Assembly (NCBI GenBank): GCA_942486035.1 | Contig: CALNXK010000026.1 | Coordinates: 1,767,001 to 1,831,000 of the forward strand | Source of the DNA: Porites lobata | Taxonomy: Eukaryota > Cnidaria > Anthozoa > Scleractinia > Poritidae | DNA length: 64,000 nt | Direction: 5' to 3' | In this document: piece by piece, positions 12,080 to 21,692 of the stretch | Numbering within the stretch: position 1 is the first letter of the stretch | Layout: the number at the start of each line of letters is the position of its first letter | Translations under genes and position numbers: made by a program | Notes under the pieces: model-generated | The model's input: only the letters and a program-made list of their open reading frames with translations | Told to the model about the DNA's origin: nothing | The model's database searches: none

Positions 12080-14060
12080 AATTGACAGAGGTAATATACC
12101 ATTCATTCTGTTACTTCACCTGGTCCTGGGAAGATCAATTAGCTTATATGCCTTAACGTGAAAACCAATTATTATAGAAATGTCTGAGTTCAAAGTTTCC
12201 CTTACTTTTGACACCAACAAAAAAAACAGTTACTAACTTTAGGTACTGGTCAGATTTTCACCCAATGATAATCGCTTTTAATTAGCAACTGAATTTGTTT
12301 AGAGACAACGCCTAATGAAATATAAGGGCTGGCACGTGCACTCTCATTAACAGTCACGAAACTTCGAAAACAAAAAGATTAGCGCATCAGAGGCGCTATT
12401 TAATCAATTATCCTCGAGTCAAAACATAACAACACACATTCCATTTGCACGAAACACGTCGTTGTATTTTATGAACCTTTTTTTACTGTTTTTCTGTTAG
12501 TTCACGTTAAGAATATAATAATTTTCACATTCTTTTACTTGTCCTTACTTCCGATCTTTTAATATATATATATGTAACGGCCGCTTTTCAAATTCATACT
12601 CCATAGTGGCAAGAAGCAGTCCTCGATACTTTGTATTTTGAGTTTTAATCTTTCTTCCTTTGCTCATAAGTGTTTGAAAAAAGTTACCTTCTCATTTTAA
12701 CAGGGAAGGCAACATCTCTCTGATCTGAATTTTAATTTCTGGATCTGCCCTCACGAGCACGATATCTAATATTGCGTCAACTAGATTGACTACAATGTAG
12801 TTGCATTTATAATCAGGAGTTGTTAGAATGCAGTCGCACATTTTCAGGATTTTCGGAGTAAGAAAAACTTGGTAAAGTAAGGATTAAAAAATGGGAACAT
12901 TCGCGGTAATAGAGGTGGCGGAAAGTGATTAAGTTGGGATTGCGGGGCGGCACACTCACCAACAATCACGAAATTTCGAAAACAAAAAGATCAGTGCCTC
13001 AGAGGCGCTATTTAATCCGAATTGGCCTGAATCGTGTATAACTCAACTCGCAAAGTTCAGTTGCATTTGCACGAAACCACCAGTTTTATTTCACGAACAT
13101 TTTCAGCACTGTTTCATTGTTTCTTCACGTTATGGTTGATAATTTTCGCATTCTTTTACTTGCTCTTCAATATAGGAAGCAGTCCTCGATACCTTTTTTC
13201 AGTCAGACAGAAACGTGTATTCCTTAATTGGAATGTATTTCATTACAGAAATAAGAGCACAAACACTTCCAAACACTTTGATTTTTATCTTCAAAATATG
13301 AATACAACTCCTTTCTATTATTCTGAAAGCATTTATCAAAGCTACTTTCCCTCTAGCTATTTCAGGAAATTCTCTTTGTTCTAAGTTTCCTGAAAAGATA
13401 AAAGAAAAAGAAAAGAAAATTTTTATGAGGGGTGTCAATGCGGTGTTCATTCATGCCGATTAACATAGCGTGCAGTTTTAACTTTTAGCTCCCACAAAAG
13501 TGCTTTATTTATACTTTTGTATCTTACTTATTCACGATGCTAAAAACTGTCCGAGCGCAAACTCCCTCCCACTCTTGTTACTACAACAGGTACTGAAACA
13601 GTTAACCCTTTAAGTGCCAATAGTGACTAACATCAATTTTCTCCTAACGATATCCATACAATGTCAAGAGATTAGGTTATGAGAATTAATAAAATGATTA
13701 CCAAAGGGAAAATTCCTTAATCTTTTATCAAATTCTCTCAACTCGTTCTTTAAGGAAACTTATGGAGACCAGTTTGGAGAATTTGTGTGTGGATATTGGG
13801 ACTTAAAGGGTTAACAGTCACTGGTAACTGCATTGCGTGTAGTTTTAACTTTTAAGGTAGTTCCCACAAAAGTGGCTGTCAGCGGCGGCTTTGTTTGTGC
13901 TTTAATTTGTATCTTGCTTATTTACGATGCTAAAACTGTCCGAGCGCAAAGTCCCTCCCACTCTGGTATGACTATAATAAGCAGAAACAGTTAAGTTAAT
14001 ACTCATTCTGTTGGTTCGCTTGGTTTTGGGAAGATCTCTAAGTCGATTTAGCATCCTGCT
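12080..14060. repeat. Tandemly duplicated spacer block
   Basis: Two related pairs are visible: 12340-12540 with 12955-13175 (shared CGAAAACAAAAAGAT and CAGAGGCGCTATTTAAT), and 13470-13600 with 13850-14000 (shared CTGTCCGAGCGCAAA and TCCCTCCCACTC). ATTCTGTT...GGGAAGATC recurs at 12107-12136 and 14006-14036. The block therefore looks like an old duplication, with a MITE inserted later at 13602. No coding function is seen. Confidence 0.55.
13602..13814. mobile_element. piggyBac-type MITE, copy 1
   Basis: 213 bp including both TTAA target duplications. Termini are TTAA|CCCTTTAAGTGCCAATA and TATTGGGACTTAAAGGG|TTAA, a 17-bp inverted repeat with one mismatch. TTAA duplication and CCC-starting tips are hallmarks of piggyBac elements. 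It has no reading frame. A homologous 213-bp copy in opposite orientation is at 56780-56992. Confidence 0.8.
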
Positions 14061-14064
14061 TTAA

Positions 14065-15225
14065 AGTGGTAAGTAACCTGCACCATTTCCTCCTTATCGC
14101 CCAAAGAGGAATGATAAAATTCACATGTAACTCCTCGCACCAACGTATCTGCTTTATTTCTAGCTCTACGATAGTTGGGAAAGGTCCCTTAACACAGAAC
14201 TACAACCGGTTACATTACAAGTAGTTAAGTGTTAGTGAGACGAAATTGGCAGTTGACATGCATACGTACACTTTTTAGGACGCAATTGCGTGTCGTGTCT
14301 GAAGTTTATTGATGATAGTTTTATATGTAATGAAGGATCCGCACCCTGGAGCACAATATCTGACATGTCTGACAGTTCCAAACTTCTTTTGGAAGACTGA
14401 ACTAGATATCGTGGGATAGATAGGTTTTTTACTACGACAGATAAATATGAAGAGTTCTGAATGTCTTTGACGTTTTTCTTTTTTGGTTGACAATAGTTCT
14501 CCCGAGTCAACGTTGCTCACAATTCAGCCGTAATTGTCTGTCCGTTTTTACTATGTTTTTACTGTCAGTGTTTTCTATCGTGCATGCACTATAAGTACAA
14601 GAATACTAGTTATATGACAATAGCCAATTTTTCATCGCTTTAGTTTGGCACACATTAAAATAACCGAATAATTTAGACACATGTCAAATCGATCCAACAA
14701 TAGTACTGAGTTTTTGGCTTGTACTTTTAGTTATTGCGACAAAACCCCTTCTTTCGATCACGCACGCGAGATTTATTGGGGCGTAGTGGTTTCCTTAAAG
14801 TCATGAAGAGCTGCTTGTCTGAACGAGTTAAATGCGTGGAAGATCCATTGGATAGGGGCAAAAACCAAAACCCAAAAAAACCCTTAGGGCTTCCAACAAA
14901 ACCCCCAAAAACCCCTGGACCAAAAATTAACCCCCAAAAAATCCCATGTCGAATGTCCAAGCCTTAAAAATTTCCGGAAGGAATTAAATGATATAACAAG
15001 GAAAATAGGAACATCAGAAATTGAATGTTTGTGTTTGTTTATTAAGTTATCATACGCGGCCACTACCACCAATCTTTAGATTGTTTTATACCCAGAAAAT
15101 CCTATACTTAACAATCAAGCCACCCCAAAAACATACTTGTCAAGTTTTCCTGCCCAAAATATCCCAGAATCGAAAATTTCAATCCCCAAAAAATCCTTCG
15201 ATTATCCCCGTCACTTGAAATCCGG
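14065..15225. other. Intergenic DNA flanking the transposon
   Basis: No gene is supported. 14870-15200 is rich in CCCCAAAAA-type runs, which create long but low-complexity open frames on both strands. The right edge is the transposon terminus. Confidence 0.35.
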
Positions 15226-15279
15226 GGTACTTACAGTTTTACATGGGAAAACCGGAAATTCGGTTAGAAAATTAAATAG

Positions 15280-15330
15280 TTTCCGCCATCTTGGATTGCG
15301 TGCCGCACCAAAGCGAGGCTGGACGGGCAC
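15280..15330 (+). repeat. Left inner inverted repeat of the transposon
   Basis: TTTCCGCCATCTTGGATTGC and the following 30 bp pair with 19858-19908 at nearly every position. It lies just upstream of the ATG of the YqaJ gene, so it may hold promoter or transposase-binding sites. Confidence 0.85.
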
Positions 15331-15346
15331 CCGCTAACAAGTCAAC

Positions 15347-17374
15347 ATGGCGGAAGGATTGTTGTCTGCTGCGTGGTCGAAATCTCTCAAAGGTATTCCG
15401 TATTTTGACTCATCTTTCATCGAGAAATGGCTTGAGAAGGACGGTAAAGTCCCCAAAAAAGTAATAACTCGTGGTTATAGTAATTTCTGCGAGGGTTATA
15501 TCTTTGATGTCGAAGGTAAGTTTCAGTCCCGTTGATTTGGTTTTGCTCTGGCCATAGGTTAGGGTTAGGGTTAGGGTTAGGGTTAGGGTTAGGGTTAGGG
15601 TTTATGCTCTGGCTGAGAAATTGTACGCGAACAGTGGTGTGATTCCCATTATTTATGCTGTTTTGGGCATCATATATTGTGTTTCTCCTTCGATTATGCC
15701 TTGATTCGATGATTGAAATCCCTGTGATATAATCTATAGTGTGTAGTGTATTAAACTTTCATATTCGCCCTTTACTTTCAGTAAAAACTCAAGACACAGA
15801 AGTCCTCGTAAGGGCTAAAAGTTATAAATCCCAGCGGAAAAATGAGGAGCCATGGAGGTTACAGGTATTGTTACTGCCTTATTGCTTCGTCTGAGCTCAA
15901 GCCAATCTAGGAAAAATATCTTAAGTGTACTTTCTGGTTTCTGTTTGTTTGTTTGTTTGTTCTTTTTTTTACAGTTAGTTTGTTGCTGTTTATTGATTTG
16001 CTGGGCACTATTTAAAAAAATGGGATTGAGTAAAAAATAAAATTAAGAACGTTTCGCACACATTGCAAATCAGATATAAATACATATCAATTGTTTCTTT
16101 AGGTGAGAATATCAAGGGATGCAGAAGTTAAAATAACCAGTACCTCATGCAACTGTGAGGCAGGAGCAGGTCTCTGCAATCATGCAATAGGCCTGGTATA
16201 CCTCCTTGAACACTACAGAAAACTTGGTTTAAGAAGTGTACCTCCCGTCATGTCTAAAACAAGTCTCCCACAGACATGGCATGTTCCACAAAGGACAGCA
16301 GGAATTAATCCCCGTGAGGTACAAGAGGTGCTAGTGCAACAGGTAAAACCTCCAAGCAGTGATGCTCCTTCAAGAAAGAAAGTACGCAGGATAGATGGTG
16401 TACGGTCCACCCTGTACAACCCAATTCCAGAACAATTTGGGGAACCTAAAATTATAGATTCCATGAAGGACATATTCAAAGTATATAAAGACATGCAAAT
16501 AAATAGCATTGTTCCCGAAACGAACAGATATGACTTTGTGGACAGTAATCTCGGAAAGGTAGCTTGTGGCTCAGTTATCTCATACCAGCAGCGCCAAAAC
16601 ACAACAAATGACCCCAAAATTCACATGAACATTGACGGGCCAGAAAATCCACCAGCTTTTGATGCGCCATCACTTGAAAACCATTATTTATTTGTTCCCA
16701 AATTGGCAGAAATAAACTTTATTGAAGGACTCAGTGTATCACTAGAACAATCTTGTTTATATGAGGAAGAGACAAGGGAGCAATCTGACACACAGAAGTG
16801 GCATGACTTGAGGGCACAGAGATTATCTTCCAGTAAATTTAAAGATGTGTGTATACGAAGAGCTGACTTTGAATCATTGGCAGTCAGACAACTGAAGAAG
16901 ACTGTGCAAACTTCGGCAATGAAGCATGGCATAAATACAGAAGAAGAGGCAGCTTCTGCATATGCTGACAGTGGAGATTGCAATGTTTTCCCTGCCGGGA
17001 TTGTTATCAATCCGTCTTGCCCACACCTGGCTGCCTCTCCAGATCGAAGGGTTTATGATCCCTCTGAAAACAGTCCCTGGGGGCTGTTGGAAATCAAGTG
17101 CCCTATTAAGGATTCAATTTCTCAGCTGCCATATCTGAAATGTGTAAATGGAATTTATAAACTTAAAAAAACACATAGCTATTACTACCAGATAATGGGA
17201 CAGATGTTGTTGACAGGTTGTGAATGGGTAGATTTTTATGTTTATTGTAAATCTGACTTTCATTTAGAAAGAGTGAGGTTTGATGCAGAATTTTGTGCAA
17301 CGATGAAGATGAAATTAGACACGTTTTACTTTGAATACCTCCTCCCTGAACTGTTAAAAAAAGCAGGGGCTTAA
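15347..17374 (+). CDS. SWIM zinc-finger / YqaJ nuclease protein of the transposon
   Basis: Three exons read in phase: 15347-15515, 15782-15864, 16103-17374, giving 507 residues. Donors are GTAAGT and GTATTG; acceptors are TTTCAG and TTTAG. A SWIM finger (CNCEAGAGLCNH, pattern CxCx6CxH) lies at about residue 97. A YqaJ-type nuclease domain of the lambda-exonuclease/PD-(D/E)xK superfamily fills about residues 310-505, with the usual landmarks: LRAQRLSSS, an E-rich helix (TEEEAASAYA), ASPD, EIKC (ExK), and YYYQIMGQM. All appear intact. By family, it should be a Mg-dependent DNA exonuclease; a role in transposition is inferred from its constant pairing with a DDE transposase. The start codon follows the inverted repeat directly (CAACATGG). 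Intron 1 carries telomere-like repeats. Confidence 0.88.
15557..15602 (+). repeat. Interstitial telomere-like array (GGTTAG)n
   Basis: About seven and a half units of TTAGGG lie in intron 1 of the YqaJ gene. TGCTCTGG flanks both sides (about 15545 and 15605), as expected if the array was inserted between copies of a short duplicated site. Confidence 0.95.
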
Positions 17375-17746
17375 CCTGCCTTTTGAAGCACTGTTAAAAA
17401 TAATGTCGAACATGCACCCAAAATTTCCATCTCCGTAGTGGAAGAGGTGTAAATATGTAATTATTTTCTGGAATCAAACAAATTGTAAACAAGTTTCCAT
17501 GGTTAACTGTTACAACTGACATTACTGAACCGATCTTTGCCAAGGAATGTGTAGTTCCTGAGAATGTCCATACTCTTCCCATAGAAGGGATTTGTAAATG
17601 CCTGGAGATGAAGGGGATGCAGGGTGGGGGGGGAGGCATTTTTTTCAGAGGGTGGGAGATGGAAGTGGGTCTAAAAAAAATCTCCTTTGTGAGGGAGGTA
17701 TGGATAATTCAAAGATCTAAACAATACTGACAAGCAAGTTATAGTT
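17375..17746. other. Convergent gene gap within the transposon
   Basis: The 372-bp gap between the two stop codons of the convergent transposon genes. It should carry both 3' ends. No clear AATAAA was recognised on either strand. A G-run lies near 17620-17635. Confidence 0.5.
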
Positions 17747-19798
17747 TCAATATAGTGGACCTCGAAAGTTTGTAAGAAGACAGCAAACTGTCCAAATTTG
17801 GTTTACCGAACCAGCCAACGAAAGTGGCAAAACTTTGTCAAAAATTTGATATTCTTTGATTCGTCTGATTGCTCGTTCAACATGTATACGAAGGCGGGCA
17901 ATCTGTTGTGTTTCTGTTACTTCTTTGGAGGTGAACTGCATGGACCTTGTTTTAGAAAAGAAAGGAGGGATTGTCAATGTAGCTTTTTTGGGTTCTAATA
18001 AATCCTGAATCAGGAAACCCTTATCTGCCATGACCTCGTCTCCTTCTTGGATTAGTGACAGAATACCACTGCGTCTTGTAATCTCTTTGTCTGATATACT
18101 TCCCTGATATAGGGAACTTATAAATGTTACAGCGCCATGAGGAGCAATACCAACTAGGCATTTTAAGGTGGTATGCGACTTGTATGCTGAGTAAAATTCT
18201 GAGTTTAGAACCTTGGAGCTAGGCCTTTGGACCTTGATTTCGGTACAGTCTAAAATGACTCTTGTTTTAGGGTATATGGTTTTGAAACACTCAGGCATAC
18301 TATTTTTTATCTGAGCAGTTGTAGGCCAAATTGGCACTTGGCCAAGCATTGTATACAGAAAATTTGCCCAAGTTAAAATAATTCTGCTAACAGAACTCTT
18401 GCTAATATTGAATCTTACTCCCAAGTCTGTCTCCAGTAATCCTAATCTTAGTCTGATCATAAATAAAAAAAATTGGTCATAGAGTGACAATGCCAAATTT
18501 CCACAGCTACGCCTTCTCTTGTAGTTTTCTTTTCCTCGTTGACGCTGAATCTGGGACCATTTTATCATAGTTTTTGCATATGGTTCAACCCAGCTATAAA
18601 AGCTATCGAATCGTTCTTTTGATACAAAGCCTGTGTAAAATGACAGCAGTTCAGGATCCTTGGAAATATTTTCAGCTCCAAACCTGGATCCTTTGAGATC
18701 TTCCACCTCTTCCTCTAAATCTTTGATTTTGGCTTTAAGGATTTCAATTTGTTCCTCTGCACTCAGTTCGGCAGGTTGAATGTTTTCGTTTTCCAGTTCA
18801 GCATTCATTTCTTCCATTGGCTCAGCGCCAGCACTGGCTTCCTGCACTGTCACTTGTTCAGTCACTTGCTTTAATTCAACATCCTGGCAGAATGAATCGA
18901 CAATTGATTGTCGTCGCTCCTCCTGTGCTTGCATTTCGTTTATTTCTTTTAAATTTTGTAGTTTATTTTTGGAGCGTTCGTTGCAGGCCTTGGTCCATTG
19001 AAACTGAGATGGCACAGCTCCTGCTTTAAGGCGTGTTCTCCCTGTTATACTTTTAAACATATCACTTGGCTTGAAGTGAGCAGAACACACTAGAGTACAG
19101 CCTTTCTTGATCTAGGAAACAAAGTTTAAAACTCCAAATTAAAATGCTGATAACAAGTGAGATTCTCGTAGAATATTACTGACCACATCCGAGTCAATGA
19201 AAACAAACAAACCGGTTACAAGTGCGTTTGACAGCTTCGGCCAAAACCGCTTGAATCTAATAATCCGGTTCGATAAATTGACTGCACATTTTGTCTGGAT
19301 ATGTATTGAGTAATTATTTCTGGAATAAGAAGCGGACCTAATGAGTCTTAAATCGAAAAACTCCAGGAGAATCTCAGAATATTAATGAACATATTCGAGT
19401 CAATGAAAACAAACAAACCAGTTCCACGTGCGTTTAAATTGACAGCTTCGGCCAAAAGCGCTTGAATCTAATAGTTGAGGTTGATTAATTGACTGGATTT
19501 TATCAGGATATGTATTGAGTAATTATTTCATGAATAAGGAGCGGGCTAACTGAGTCTTAAATTTAAAAATTTTCAATATCGGCAACAAATAAAACTCTTG
19601 CGTTTGACAGCTCGCTGGTCGCGGCTCGTCACATGTCACACTAACCTCAAAATGTGGTCCTTCATCTCGCTTTATTGCGGCAATCCACTGCGATCGCTGT
19701 GTTTCGTTTGAGGGAAAGTTAAAAAACGACAAATCCTTTCCACTTTCGTTGCGTTTGTCGTTAGTACAGCAATTTACAGAACAATGATCGTTTGCCAT
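17747..19798 (-). CDS. THAP-domain DDE transposase of the transposon
   Basis: Two exons on the minus strand: 19798-19646 and 19111-17747, joined in phase 0 (GAG|GTTAGT ... CCTAG|ATC), giving 505 residues. A THAP C2CH zinc-binding domain is split by the intron: CSVNC near the N-terminus, W in QWIAAI, then CSAHF. A Glu/Gln-rich, probably coiled-coil linker follows (about 80-145). A helix-turn-helix-like segment (FNISKSSVSRIILTW) precedes a DDE_Tnp_4-type catalytic core with D in VILDCTEIKV, D in GDEVMADKGF and E in HVERAIRRIKE. All three acidic residues are present, so the enzyme looks intact. It should bind the inverted repeats and cut DNA in the nucleus. The short minus-strand frame at 19523-19798 is only exon 1 plus intron. 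Confidence 0.88.
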
Positions 19799-19857
19799 AT
19801 TTGTATATGGTATCTCTACTCAAAGCCCTTGTATATACAACCCTTCAAGTGCCGGCA

Positions 19858-19908
19858 TGCCCGTCCAGCCTCGCTTTGGTGCGGCGCGCAATCCAAGATG
19901 GCGGAAAG
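19858..19908 (-). repeat. Right inner inverted repeat of the transposon
   Basis: Complement of 15280-15330 with few mismatches (contains GCCCGTCCAGCCTC). It sits upstream of the transposase ATG at 19798. Confidence 0.85.
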
Positions 19909-20202
19909 TGATATCGGAGTATTCCGTTTGGGAATCTTCAGAAAACATGGGCTGTTTTTTGAGGCGATGCAATTTTTCTACTCTTTTTAGTCTGTTCAGC
20001 TGATCTGGATATACTTTGTAGCGGGTCTTTCTCCCACCACGTCAAATTTTATAGTTTTATGTTTCTGCCCACGATTTCCACCCGGGTGGTTTGTGTAGGG
20101 TAACTACCAATCCCCCTGGGGTTGGACGTTAGACTGAGATATATTTCCAAGACAAAATAAACTATATTTAATGTTTTGACTACTCTGTTTTCTCTAGACG
20201 AA

Positions 20203-20436
20203 ATGAAGTCAACGCTTTTGCTGATCGCTATTGTTGCCGCTTTTGTTGTTGCCTCAGAGTCTGCTATCATTAACCCTGGCGGAGGGTGTCGTAAGTGCTA
20301 CAGGAAGGATTATCAAGGGAACTGTAAGAGAATCTACCCGTGTAGCGAAAAAAGAGAATTTTTGAAGGAATTCTACGAGCTGCTGCAAGATATGCCACGT
20401 AACAATATGGACGAGCTCGAAGACCACGACTACTAG
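20203..20436 (+). CDS. Small secreted cysteine-containing peptide
   Basis: A 77-residue product. The first 20-21 residues (MKSTLLLIAIVAAFVVASES) form a clear signal peptide. The mature part is about 56 residues, with four cysteines spaced CX2CX8CX5C in a Lys/Arg-rich segment and an acidic tail ending DELEDHDY, so secretion and up to two disulfides are predicted. A strong 3' splice site (CTGTTTTCTCTAG) ends six bases before the ATG, implying an upstream untranslated exon that I could not place. AATAAA lies at 20695. I do not recognise the family; host-defence, matrix or signalling peptide are all possible. The two-gene transposon ends 94 bp upstream, inside the presumed 5' intron. Overlapping antisense frames are shadows. 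Confidence 0.7.
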   Translation: MKSTLLLIAIVAAFVVASESAIINPGGGCRKCYRKDYQGNCKRIYPCSEKREFLKEFYELLQDMPRNNMDELEDHDY

Positions 20437-20694
20437 CTTCAGAACCTCTGGGAGTGTCAATGCTGCACGTATATAATTTAGCATCTTGTAGCGTAAATAA
20501 TTCCGTTTTCACAGTATTTCTCATTAGCATGAATGTACTGATTTAAGTTACTCGTAAATGCGGTGTGTGGTCATGTTTACTTGTGAGCACTTTTTCCTAC
20601 AGTGGTTGACTTTTCTACAGTTTGTGCCGAATAATCCTTTAGGAATTTTAAAGTGAATAAGGAATATTTTAGATGTAAAACTGAAGGTTGCAGC

Positions 20695-20700
20695 AATAAA
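20695..20700 (+). terminator. Polyadenylation signal of the secreted-peptide gene
   Basis: AATAAA about 260 bp after the stop codon, the first canonical signal downstream. It is a eukaryotic poly(A) signal, not a hairpin terminator. Confidence 0.55.
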
Positions 20701-20767
20701 ATAATTACTGTGTGAAGTCCTTACCTTCTTGTTGTTCAATATCCCTCTTTCAGTATAGAAGCCCATT

Positions 20768-20957
20768 CCCTGGGTGCCAGAGGGTTTTCATGCGCGGTTT
20801 CCGGTTTCGGGAAAAAAGCAGGTCTTAAAAGCGGGAAAATCTGGAAGAGTTTTTTCACGTTGCTTCGCCGCTCGTGGCATCCGCCTTGGGCTAAAGAAGT
20901 GGCTGCGTCTGACAAAGCTTCTCGCCACACGCTAGAAAAAACCTCTGGGACCCAGGG
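20768..20957. mobile_element. MITE with CCCTGGG tips
   Basis: 190 bp bounded by CCCTGGGTGCCAGAGG and CCTCTGGGACCCAGGG, a 16-bp inverted repeat with one mismatch. It has no coding capacity. The target duplication is not certain. Confidence 0.6.
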
Positions 20958-21054
20958 TAATGGCGGCCCACCCTGCGAGCAAAGCCTGATGGGAAGAAAA
21001 GGAGGCCCTGCCTGAATCGCGTCAAACCTTTGAGGTCGCTGGAGCCCAAACCTC

Positions 21055-21250
21055 TGAACTAGTCAATCTTGTTCTCTCTCGTCAAACTGGTTTGTTCGAG
21101 TGCAAGCTCCTGTTTATTGATAAACCGATGGTCATAACCAAGCCCGCTGTAGCAAGCACACAGCTATTAGGCATATACTAGCAACATGCTGCGCATGCTC
21201 AACAAAGATCTTACTCGATTCATGCAGAGTCTGTCTCGAGAACGACAAAA
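21055..21250. repeat. Dispersed repeat R2, copy 1
   Basis: About 190 bp closely related to 29490-29690 (shared TCTCTCGTCAAACTGGTTT, TGATAAACCGATGGTCA, GCGCATGCTCAACAAAGATC). No function seen. Confidence 0.65.
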
Positions 21251-21568
21251 TCGAACAAGCAAAAGAAAAAAATGGAGGCCCAGGGACGTGTGAAGAAAAC
21301 TCGACTGTTCTGGCTCTTTCAAAACTGAGTGGTGAACGTAAAAATTACAAACCTAGAACTGACATTATGCACTATATATGGCTGTTTGATCATACATCAT
21401 CTTTAAATTAAGATAAGAAATGAGCAAGGAAGCTCCAAGAAACCTGGTCAGGTCCTAGTCATCGATCAATCAAGATGCTGTCTCGAAAGATCTGAAATCA
21501 ATTTGCCATCATATTTGCCTCATTTAAGGTACATGATAAATTTATGACGGATGAATATATTAAGCCCC

Positions 21569-21692
21569 GTGCAAACGGACGCAACATTGTTGGATGTTAC
21601 ATGTTGCGTCCGTTTGCACACATTGTTGCGTGTTGTTGGAAGTTGTTGCACAAAGTTTAAAACCAGTCAAACGCTTATCTACGTGGAAAAGG
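21569..21692. mobile_element. MITE-like repeat, GTGCAAACGGACGCAACA type, copy 1
   Basis: Contains inverted copies of GCAAACGGACGCAA and TTGCGTCCGTTTGC. It resembles 25329-25500, sharing CAAAGTTT...CAGTC/GCCTAAA...CTACGTG. It directly abuts the truncated HYR exon at 21693. Confidence 0.5.

Larger units (their letters stand above)
15226..20108. mobile_element. Two-gene DNA transposon, ISL2EU-like (YqaJ + THAP/DDE)
   Basis: A 4.9-kb element with two convergent, intact genes. Inner inverted repeats of about 50 bp match closely (15280-15330 against 19858-19908; both contain GAGGCTGGACGGGC or its complement). Outer tips are weaker: GGTACTTAC on the left, GTAACTACC on the right. A deleted copy at 38336-38595 keeps just the two outer arms, which independently marks the boundaries. 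From memory of Repbase groups, a DDE_Tnp_4 transposase with THAP plus a YqaJ protein fits ISL2EU. No clear target duplication was found, so the exact ends may shift by a few bases. Both genes start about 110-120 bp inside the outer arms, which probably carry promoters. Confidence 0.85.

Noticed and set aside
14727..14967. Proline/lysine-rich open frames on both strands
   Set aside because: They are produced by CCCCAAAAA low-complexity runs.
15557..15602. Chromosome end
   Set aside because: The telomere-like array is short and internal, with intact exons on both sides.
16213..17010. Minus-strand frames of 134 and 108 residues
   Set aside because: Shadows of the YqaJ exon on the plus strand.
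17747..19798. Domesticated THAP host gene
   Set aside because: It lies between transposon inverted repeats with an intact DDE triad and a partner gene, so it is better explained as the element's own transposase.
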